This document shows, piece after piece, positions 46,195 through 55,000 of a stretch of DNA of 60,667 bases. The position numbers and the translations under genes were made by a program. Origin of the DNA: JAHELQ01 sp965603365 (lineage in GTDB: Bacteria > Acidobacteriota > Aminicenantia > UBA2199); NCBI GenBank assembly GCA_965603365.1, contig CBFDCR010000026.1, positions 1 through 60,667 of the forward strand, read 5' to 3'. The notes under the pieces are model-generated. The model was not told the origin of the DNA and made no database searches. It was given only the letters and a program-made list of their open reading frames with translations. The stretch's first letter is position 1, and the number at the start of each line of letters is the position of its first letter.

Positions 46195-47925
46195 ATGACA
46201 CCTAAAAAAATGACGGGGCAAACGGATATGGGGGATTACCAGGGGAAAATTCTGCTGGTACTCATGCCTTTCTGGACCCCATTGATTCCACCCATGGGGA
46301 TATCTTGCCTGAAAAGTTTTTTAAATAAGTACGGTTACCATGTAAAAAATGTGGATGTCAACGTTGTAGAATCCTTAAGAGCTGCCTATGACGCCTATTT
46401 CTCTCAATTGCGTAACATGATTCCGGGAAATAAACGGGGAAATTTTATCAGCATCGGCCAGGATGTTTTAAGAAACCATATGATGGCACATTTTAACGCC
46501 GGTCATAAAGAGGAGTATGAAGAATTGGTGAAAATACTGGTTCGGCAGACCTTTTATATCGAGGCCGATGACTGGGGAACCCGGGAACTGGTTCGCATCA
46601 TCGCCGATTTTTACGATAACCTGGAGAAATATTTCATCGATCTGCTGGATCGGGAAAAACCCGCCGTACTTGGTTTTTCCCTTTTCAACGGGACCCTGCC
46701 GGCATCCCTGTTCGCCGCCAGGTTGGCTAAGCGGCGGCATCCTCATCTCCAGGTGGTTTTAGGCGGGGGTGTTTTTGCGGACCAATTGGCACCGGGAACT
46801 CCCAATATGGATTATTTTTTAAAGGTGACGGGGGGCTACGTGGACAAGATTATCATCGGGGAGGGAGAGAACTTATTTCATCGATACTTGCAGGGTCAAT
46901 TGCCCCCCGAAAGAAAGGTGGTTAGCCTGGAGGATATCAATCGGAAGTTGATGGATATAAACTCTGCCGATCCACCTGATTTTTTTGACCTGGATCTCGG
47001 GGTTTATCCCTATCTGGCCGCCTATACTTCCCGAAGCTGCCCGTTTCAGTGTAAATTCTGTTCCGAAACAGTCCAATGGGGGGATTATCGGAAGAAGAGG
47101 GGGGAACAGATTGTCAGGGAACTGGTACAATTGAACCAACAACATGGCTTCAGGATGTTCTTTATGGCTGACTCGTTACTAAACCCCGTGATTAACGAGT
47201 TGGCCAGAGAATTTATTAAATCCGATATCACCTTGTATTGGGATGGCTGTATCCGGGCGGACAGGCCGGTGTGTGATACCCGCAATACATTTCTCTGGCG
47301 GCGCGGCGGTTTTTATCGGGCCCGATTGGGCATCGAAAGCGGGTCGGCCCGGGTATTGGAGTTGATGGGGAAACGAATAACGGTGGAACAGAGTGCAAGG
47401 GCTCTGGAGAGCCTGGCCACCGCGGGGATAAAAACATCTACCCTTTGGGTGATCGGTTTTCACGGTGAAACCGAAGACGATTTCCAACAAACATTGAAAT
47501 TTATCGAGGAGAACAGGAATTATATTTACGACGCCGAAGGTACGCCGTTCTGGTATCACCTGGGGGGCCAGACGAACTCCCGTGAGTGGACTGGACAGGA
47601 CAAAAATGAACTTCTCTACCCTGGGTGGGCAAAACCCATGTTGGTTACCCAGACATGGATCCTGGCCGGGACACCTTCTCGGCAGGAGACTTATGAACGG
47701 CTAAATCGATTCGCCGCCCTTCTCGACAACCTGGGGATTCCCAATCCCTACACGCTGCATGATATCCATGAAGCGGACGAACGTTGGAAAAGGCTGCATC
47801 AAAACGCTGTCCCTTCCCTGTTAGAGATTCGAGACAGCGCAGGGAGCGTAGAAAATTGTAGGGAAATAGAGGAACAACACTATCTACTGGGCGATGGGAA
47901 GTACTGGCAAGATTTTGATTTCTAA
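46195..47925 (+). CDS. B12-binding radical SAM enzyme, seam 4 (before module 8)
   Basis: 576 residues from ATG 46195. This start has CGGAG about 10 nt upstream, whereas the longer start at 46132 would overlap the module 7 gene by 50 bp. B12-type N-terminal region (ILLVLMPFWTPLIPPMG, GYHVKNVDVN), radical SAM core with CPFQCKFC (Cys282, 286, 289) and SETVQWGDYRKK, GIESGSARVLELM, then FHGETEDDF where the other three have YPGETE. Shared C-terminal LHQNAVP region. Closest to the seam 3 enzyme. Probably acts on a module 8 intermediate. Ends in QDFDF; the preceding NRPS ends in NEFEF, so both middle residues are acidic. Confidence 0.85.
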   Translation: MTPKKMTGQTDMGDYQGKILLVLMPFWTPLIPPMGISCLKSFLNKYGYHVKNVDVNVVESLRAAYDAYFSQLRNMIPGNKRGNFISIGQDVLRNHMMAHFNAGHKEEYEELVKILVRQTFYIEADDWGTRELVRIIADFYDNLEKYFIDLLDREKPAVLGFSLFNGTLPASLFAARLAKRRHPHLQVVLGGGVFADQLAPGTPNMDYFLKVTGGYVDKIIIGEGENLFHRYLQGQLPPERKVVSLEDINRKLMDINSADPPDFFDLDLGVYPYLAAYTSRSCPFQCKFCSETVQWGDYRKKRGEQIVRELVQLNQQHGFRMFFMADSLLNPVINELAREFIKSDITLYWDGCIRADRPVCDTRNTFLWRRGGFYRARLGIESGSARVLELMGKRITVEQSARALESLATAGIKTSTLWVIGFHGETEDDFQQTLKFIEENRNYIYDAEGTPFWYHLGGQTNSREWTGQDKNELLYPGWAKPMLVTQTWILAGTPSRQETYERLNRFAALLDNLGIPNPYTLHDIHEADERWKRLHQNAVPSLLEIRDSAGSVENCREIEEQHYLLGDGKYWQDFDF

Positions 47926-47949
47926 ACCCGGTTTCCTGAGGTGACAGGC

Positions 47950-50900
47950 ATGAATAGAACAAGAGATATCGACGTTATTGCTGCTGAAAAAAAGAGGAGA
48001 GAAAGAGAGTATTGGTTAAATAAGTTGTCCGGTGATTTTTCTAAAAGTATATTGCCCATCGATAGGAAACGCCTCACTGCGGCGGGGGGTACGTACGACT
48101 CCCTAAAATTTGAGCTGTCCGCCGAGCTTTTCGGTCGATTAACCCAAATAACGAAATCTTCGGATTCCCGGCTGTTCGTGGTGTTGTTGACCGGGATCAT
48201 TGTCTTGATCCATAAGTATACAGGGGGTGATGACATCACCGTGGGGGCACCGGTGATCAAGCAGGCCATGGAAGGGAAATTCATCAATACGGCGTTGGTG
48301 CTGCGTAATAGGCTGAGAGATTGGCTGAGCTTTAAAGATATCTTGCTGGGGGTCAGGCAGACCGTTGTGGAGGCAACAGAGCACCAGAATTATCCCCTAA
48401 ACATCCTGCAAAATGATTTGAATATCCCGGTTTCTCCCGATGAGTTCCCATTCTTTGATATTGTGGTTTTATTGAAAAATATTCATAATAGAAGTTATAT
48501 CCATCATATCCCCGTAAATATCACCTTCTCTTTTGAACGGGAGGCGGCGAGTATAGAGTGCGCCATCGAGTATAATTCGACGCTGTACCGGCGGGAAACC
48601 ATAGAAAGGATCGGCCTCTATTTTCGCCATCTACTCCACCAGGGGCTTTTAGATGTTGCGATACGGCTTCGAGACATGGACATGATCACCCCGGGTGAAA
48701 GGGAGAGGCTTCTCCACGGCTTTAACGATACCTCTGTTCGGTATCCCCGGGAAGAGACCATCCATAAATGGTTTGAAAAGCAGGCGGAGAAGTGCCCTGG
48801 ACAACTGGCCATTGTCATGGAGGAACAGGCTGTCAGTTATGGGGAATTACATGAACGGACAAACCGGCTAAGTGGTTTTTTAAGATCCAGGGCGGTTTGC
48901 CCCGGTTCTCTTGTGGGGCTCCGGATGGAGCGGTCAATAGAGATGATTGTGGCCATGATTTCCGTCTTGAAGGCGGGGGGCGCCTATTTACCCATATCCT
49001 TGAAATGGCCGCATGAGAGGGTCCGCTACGCTGCCGAGGATAGTCGCCTGCTGCTATTGCTTACCCATCAACAGTGTGCCCAATCCCTACCCATTGACCA
49101 GGAGTGTATCGACCTGGACGATCCCCGTTTGTACCGGGACAGAGGCGTGAACGGGAATGTAAAAGTGTGTTCCTTAAACCTGGCATATGTGATTTATACC
49201 TCCGGCTCTACCGGGAATCCCAAAGGCGTCCTGGTGGTTCACCGAAACCTCCTGAACCTGGTGGTTGGTCTCCAGCAAACCATATATGGTCCTTATAAAA
49301 AATATTTACGTGTCGCCTTGATGGCTCCCTACGAGTTCGACGCCTCGGGTCAGCAGATATATGGTGCCCTCCTGCAAGGACATTGTCTTTGCCTGGTGTC
49401 GGAGGAGACCCGCCTGGATGGTGATAGATTGTGGGCGTTTTACCGGGAGCGAAAAATTGACATTTCCGACGGGACGCCGTCGCTGCTGCGCGTTCTCCTG
49501 GAGGGGAAAGAACAGCGGATTTTTCAATTTCATGCCATACATTTCATTATTGCCGGAGAGGTCTTCCCACCCGGGATTGCCGGGGCTTTTTTTGATGTTT
49601 TCATAAAGCAAAAGCCGTCTATTTCGAATTTTTACGGACCCACGGAGACGTGTATCGATTCGACGTACTACCATATACAAGAGGGCGACTGGCTCAACAA
49701 TGACTCCATCCCCATCGGTCAACCGTTACCCAACGAAAGAGTCTATATACTGGGGCAAGATGGTCAATTGGCGCCCCTGGGGGTGGCGGGGGAGCTGTGC
49801 ATCGCCGGCGATGGCGTGAGCCGGGGATACCTGAACAATGTCGAATTGACCCGGGAGAAATTTGCAGATCACACTTTGAATGGAAGGGAAAGAATGTACC
49901 ATACCGGTGACCTGGCAAGGTGGCGGGAGGATGGGCACATCGAGTTCCTGGGCAGGATCGATCAACAGGTCAAGTTAAGGGGATATCGCATCGAGTTGGG
50001 CGAGATTGAAAACCTATTGAGGCAGTTCGACGGGGTGAAGGATGTGTTGGTAACCCTACGGGAAGCTCCGGCAGGAGAGTCACAACTGGCTGCTTATGTG
50101 GTACCCTGCTGCCTGGAGGACGGGATGGTATCAAATCTCGACGTCACGGCCTTGAGACATTTTGCCGCCCAGCGATTACCGGATTATATGATTCCCACCC
50201 GTTTTGCCTGGATCGACGCTTTTCCCTTAACACCCAACGGCAAGATCGATGTTTCGGCTCTTCCTGTCCCGGGAGTCGAAACAGATGAGAAGGAGTATGT
50301 GGCGCCCCGGGACGAGGTCATGAAAAAGCTGGTTAAAATATGGTCTGACATCCTGGGGGTTGAGGCATCGAAGATCGGGATCGAAAACGATTTTTTCGAG
50401 TTGGGCGGCCATTCGCTCAAGGCCATCTCGATGGCGGGTCGCATACATAAAACTTTTGATATCAAAATTCCCCTCCTGGAAATTTTCAAACATCCCACCA
50501 TTGCCGGGCTATGGAATTTTATCCAGGGCAGTGCAAAATTGCAATATGACTCCATACGGCCGGTGGAAAAGAGAGATTTTTACCCTTTGACCTCCGCCCA
50601 AAAGCGGCTATTTTTTATCCATCAACTGGACCCCGCTACTACCAATTACAATATACCTCTTATTTTCAGGTTGGAAGGACACATTGATAGGCAGCGGCTG
50701 GAGACCATCTTTAACGAACTCATTAAAAGACACGAAAACTTGCGCACTTCGATTCGATTGGTTGACGGGGAACCGGTACAGAAAGTACATGACCGTATGG
50801 ATTTGTATATTCAATACATGCCTATAAATAAGGAATTAGGTGAGGCGGGAATCCAGGATTTCATCATGAACGAATATATCAAGCCCTTCGATCTATTCCA

Positions 50901-51927
50901 GGGGCCGCTGTTTAGGGTTCTACTTCTGGGATTGAGGGGAGCCAGTTTATTGTTGATGGATATGCACCATATCGTCACCGACGGCCTCTCCCAGGAAATT
51001 TTGCGAAATGAATTTGTCGGCCTCTACCTGGATAATCCATTACCTCCATTAGAAATTCAATATAAGGATTTTGCCCTGTGGCAATATCGCCTTTTCTGGT
51101 CTGAAATCATAAACGAGCAGAAAAAATTCTGGTTGGATCAATTTATCGGCGATCTACCGGTTCTCCAACTGCCCGGTGATTATCCCAGGCCGCCTGTCCT
51201 GGGTCCTGAGGGCGATTATGTACGTGAAGAACTTGAACAGGCGTTGGTAGACGGGATCAGGCGGTTAACCAGCCGAACCGGTTCGACATCGTATATGGTG
51301 TTTTTGGCAGTTTTTAATATTTTTCTGGCAAAGTATTCCGGCCAGGAAGATATTGTTGTGGGTTCGGACATAGCCGGTAGACCACACGCCGACCTGGCGC
51401 CGATTATCGGCATGTTTGTCAATACCCTGGCCTTGAGAAATTATCCCCGGGGAGAACGCGGCTTCCTGCAATTTTTAGTCGAGGTGAAGGAAAATTCATT
51501 GAAGGCCTTTGAGAACCAGGATTTTCAATTCGATGAATTGGTGGAACTTTTATCTGTGCCCAGGGTCCCCAACCGCAATCCTCTTTTTGATGTGATGTTC
51601 AGTCATTTCGTAGTCGAAACAGACAGCGGTATCGTAGATATTCCAGGGTTAACAGTCAGCCTATATGAACTGGACCTGAAAACTGTTAAATTTGATTTAA
51701 GCCTGGAGGTGATGGAAATGGGAAACCAGATATTCATTAGTTTCGGATATTCTACCGGGCTATATACGGAAGAAACTACCAGGAGGATGATGGACGACTT
51801 GATCAGCATTTTGAGGGCAGTCACGGAAGATTCACATATAAAAATTGAAGATATTGAATTAGAGAGTTCAAGATTTCTCAACATGCAATCCAATGTCCAT
51901 GGGGAAGAGGTGGATTTCGGTTTTTAA
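47950..51927 (+). CDS. NRPS module 8: half-C-A-T, then C for the next module
   Basis: 1325 residues from ATG 47950, preferred to the GTG at 47941 because GAGGTGA lies just upstream. Half condensation lobe (about 15-255; EYWLNKLSGD, GKFINTALVLR, FPFFDIVVLLKNIH, no HHxxxDG). Adenylation (about 268-765; YVIYTSGSTGNPKG near 413). Carrier GGHSLK (Ser822). Full condensation domain (about 877-1305; HHIVTDG at 1006-1012). The hand-read A code D-A-Q-D-I-A-F-I-D-K is almost the same type as module 7, and the two A domains share DISDGTP and YGPTETC blocks, suggesting related substrates (Gln/Glu-like at a guess) and recent common origin. Ends in VDFGF, yet no radical SAM gene follows; the next NRPS starts after 132 bp. 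Confidence 0.9.
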   Translation: MNRTRDIDVIAAEKKRREREYWLNKLSGDFSKSILPIDRKRLTAAGGTYDSLKFELSAELFGRLTQITKSSDSRLFVVLLTGIIVLIHKYTGGDDITVGAPVIKQAMEGKFINTALVLRNRLRDWLSFKDILLGVRQTVVEATEHQNYPLNILQNDLNIPVSPDEFPFFDIVVLLKNIHNRSYIHHIPVNITFSFEREAASIECAIEYNSTLYRRETIERIGLYFRHLLHQGLLDVAIRLRDMDMITPGERERLLHGFNDTSVRYPREETIHKWFEKQAEKCPGQLAIVMEEQAVSYGELHERTNRLSGFLRSRAVCPGSLVGLRMERSIEMIVAMISVLKAGGAYLPISLKWPHERVRYAAEDSRLLLLLTHQQCAQSLPIDQECIDLDDPRLYRDRGVNGNVKVCSLNLAYVIYTSGSTGNPKGVLVVHRNLLNLVVGLQQTIYGPYKKYLRVALMAPYEFDASGQQIYGALLQGHCLCLVSEETRLDGDRLWAFYRERKIDISDGTPSLLRVLLEGKEQRIFQFHAIHFIIAGEVFPPGIAGAFFDVFIKQKPSISNFYGPTETCIDSTYYHIQEGDWLNNDSIPIGQPLPNERVYILGQDGQLAPLGVAGELCIAGDGVSRGYLNNVELTREKFADHTLNGRERMYHTGDLARWREDGHIEFLGRIDQQVKLRGYRIELGEIENLLRQFDGVKDVLVTLREAPAGESQLAAYVVPCCLEDGMVSNLDVTALRHFAAQRLPDYMIPTRFAWIDAFPLTPNGKIDVSALPVPGVETDEKEYVAPRDEVMKKLVKIWSDILGVEASKIGIENDFFELGGHSLKAISMAGRIHKTFDIKIPLLEIFKHPTIAGLWNFIQGSAKLQYDSIRPVEKRDFYPLTSAQKRLFFIHQLDPATTNYNIPLIFRLEGHIDRQRLETIFNELIKRHENLRTSIRLVDGEPVQKVHDRMDLYIQYMPINKELGEAGIQDFIMNEYIKPFDLFQGPLFRVLLLGLRGASLLLMDMHHIVTDGLSQEILRNEFVGLYLDNPLPPLEIQYKDFALWQYRLFWSEIINEQKKFWLDQFIGDLPVLQLPGDYPRPPVLGPEGDYVREELEQALVDGIRRLTSRTGSTSYMVFLAVFNIFLAKYSGQEDIVVGSDIAGRPHADLAPIIGMFVNTLALRNYPRGERGFLQFLVEVKENSLKAFENQDFQFDELVELLSVPRVPNRNPLFDVMFSHFVVETDSGIVDIPGLTVSLYELDLKTVKFDLSLEVMEMGNQIFISFGYSTGLYTEETTRRMMDDLISILRAVTEDSHIKIEDIELESSRFLNMQSNVHGEEVDFGF

Positions 51928-52059
51928 GGATACTCTATAATATCGACCGCTTGATATATCCGGAGATTAAAAGAGATCCAGCGAGGGAAGCGTGGAAATC
52001 CGTTGTATTGTTTCGTCTTTTTGCGGGTATTTTTATTATCGTCACAGGAGAATATCAGT
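51928..52059 (+). other. Longest gap in the assembly-line run, seam without radical SAM gene
   Basis: 132 bp, where other gaps between the biosynthetic genes are about 3-60 bp. No gene fits. It contains AT-rich promoter-like patches (TATAAT at 51937-51942) and the ribosome site AGGAG for the next gene. It occupies the place where the other half-C seams carry a radical SAM gene, so it may be the scar of a lost gene or an internal promoter. Neither is shown by sequence alone. Confidence 0.35.
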
Positions 52060-55000
52060 ATGAAAATGGATAAATATTTGCATAATATTGTATTGTCCAG
52101 TGGTAAGTTTAAGGAAGAGAAACAGTATTGGTCGAGGCAATTGGCGGGCGACCTTAATATGGGAAGCGTGCCGGTTGATTACAGTTATCCCGAACACCAC
52201 CGTTATGATAAAACGGTGGCGCACGATGTGTTCCCCGACGATGTGTCTCAAGAAATTGTCCAGTTGTGCCGACAATCACCCTACGGTGTCTATGCTGTTT
52301 TGTTGGCCGGTGTCAAGTACCTCATTTATCGATATACGCAGGAGCGGGACATTATCGTAGGCATGCCGGTATTCAGGGAACAAGTCAATTCGATGAACAT
52401 AAGTTCTGTATTGGCCCTGAGGACTCGATTTGATGCGTGTAAAACCTTTAAAGATCTATTACTGGTCGTTAAAAAACTAATACAGGAGGCCCGGAAATAC
52501 AGCGGTATGCCCTTTGAAACCATTGCCGAGCTGGTAGGATTATCCCATGTGGATGGAAATGAATCGTATTTCAGGACTATTGTTTTGTTAGAAAATATCC
52601 ATATTACGGAAACCGCCCAGCGGAACCGGGTGGATACAATTTTTTCTTTTGCCCTGGAGGATGGAAGAATCAATATCAATATGGCGTATAATGCCGATTT
52701 GTATGAGGAATTCACCATTAAACAGGTGATCCGACATCTCAAGAGTGTTCTGGGCTGTGTGGTGAAAGATTTAGGAACCCGGCTAACCGGGATCGACATC
52801 CTGACGGATGCCGAAAGAAACCGGTTGTTGTTGGAGTTTAACGATACGGAAAGAGATTATCCCATGGGCAAGCTCCTCATCGAATTTTTTGAAGAACAGG
52901 TGGAAAAAAATCCAGACCGGGCAGCAGTGGTGGGTACAGGTTTGTCGCCTAACGGAAACCAGCATATTCTCCAGGTATCCTACTATGAATTGAATGGGAG
53001 AGCCGGTAGTGTCGGGAATGTTTTGTTGGCAAAGGGAGTAAGGCCCGGTCATATATTGGGCATCCTGTCACAGCGATGTGTTGAGATGTTGGTTGCCCTG
53101 TTGGGAATTTATAAAGCCGGGGGTGCTTACCTGCCCATTGATCCCCTCTATCCGGCTGAGAGAATTCGTTACATGCTCCGACAAAGCGGAGTCACCATCC
53201 TATTTAGCCAGGGATATGCCACTGGCGATATCCAATTTAACGGTGAAACCATAGATTTAAATAGACTGGAGATGATCGGGGGGTCAGATTCGTCGTTGGG
53301 CGTATGGAATCGCCCGAGCGATCTTGCTTATGTGATATTTACCTCCGGTTCCACCGGCAAACCCAAGGGGGCAATGTTGGAGCATCAGGGTATGATGAAT
53401 CACATTTTTTCCAAGATTAATACCCTGCATATTAGTAGTAAAGATGTTATTGCCCAGAATGCCTCCCATTGTTTTGATATATCTGTCTGGCAATTTTTTA
53501 CCGCTTTATTACTGGGGGGGAAAACAGTCATTTATCACCATCTCCTGGTCATGGACCCGGAGGGATTTATGCAGTCGGCACTCAGGGACGGTATTACGTT
53601 ACTGGAGGTGGTGCCCTCCTTTCTTGCCGTTGCCCTGGATTATATAGAACTGAAATCCGTCGAATTTCCCCGCTTAAGATACCTGGTGGTGACAGGGGAA
53701 GCCCTGAAGGCGGGGTTGGCGGCTCGTTGGCTTCATCTTTATCCCGGGATTAACATGGTGAATGCCTATGGCCCCACCGAAGCTTCCGATGATATTACAC
53801 ACTATAACCTCCACACCCCTCTCGACGGCGATTCTATATCCATCGGCAAGCCGATCCAGAACATGAAGATATATATCGTGGATGAAGCGATGAATCTTTG
53901 TCCTATCGGCAGGAAGGGAGAAATTTGTGTCGCAGGTGTGGGGGTGGGAAAAGGATATTTGAATGACCCAGGGAAAACCGCGGGGATTTTCGTACAAGAT
54001 CCCTTTGGAAACAAAAAAGGGCGGATATATAAAACCGGCGACCTGGGCCGCTGGCTGCCGGATGGGAATATTGAATTTTTTGGCAGGAAGGATTACCAGG
54101 TCAAGGTGAGGGGCTTCCGGGTAGAACTAGGAGAAATTGAGGCTGAATTGCTGAAATTTCCGGGTATTATTGAAGCGGTGGTCATCCTGGGCAATGATAA
54201 AAAAGGAAATGGTTCTCTTTGTGGGTATGTGACTGCAAAGGAAAAGGTTGATGCAGACGTTTTGAGGGATTTTTTGTCCGGGCGATTGCCTGATTATATG
54301 GTTCCCGCTTATATTGTCCAATTGCAGGCCATGCCTTTAACGGCCAATGGGAAAGTAGACCGCCGATGGTTGCCTGCGCCCGAAGAGAACCTGGAGACCC
54401 AGGTAAATTACGTTCCGGCAAAAAGTGAACTGGAAAAAAATATGGTTAAAATCTGGCAGGAATTACTGGGGGGCAGCCGGGTCGGGTTGGATGATAATTT
54501 TTTTAAGATTGGGGGACACTCGCTGACGGCGGCCACCCTGGTTTTCCGAATCCACAAGGAATTAGGTGTCGAGGTGCCCCTGGCCAAAGTCCTTCGCCAT
54601 CAAACAATCCGGGGTCTCGTTCGCTATATCATGAGCAAGAAGGGGAGCAAATATTCGAGCCTTGAACCTGTGGAAAAAAAGGAATACTACCCGGTGTCGT
54701 CGTCGCAAAAGAGGTTGCTGATACTTCATCAGATGGAGGTCGCCGGGACGAGTTATAATATGCCGGGAGCGATGGAAATCGAAGGCAAGCTGGATGCGGA
54801 TCGCCTGGATTTTTCATTCAAACGGATGGCGGCGAGGCATGAAGCTTTAAGGACCTCTTTTACCTTTGTGGACGGGAACCCTGTCCAGGTCATTCGTCAA
54901 AATGTAGATTTTGCCGTGGCATATCAAAGGGTGAAGGGAGACGATAGCAGGAAAAACGATGTCATAAAAGATTTTGTTCGTCCCTTTGATTTGAGTAGAT

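Noticed and set aside
22544..51927. C-terminal Phe as an outer-membrane protein (Bam) signal
   Set aside because: The proteins are large cytosolic NRPS and radical SAM enzymes with no signal peptide or barrel pattern, so the aromatic ends are not a barrel-insertion signal.
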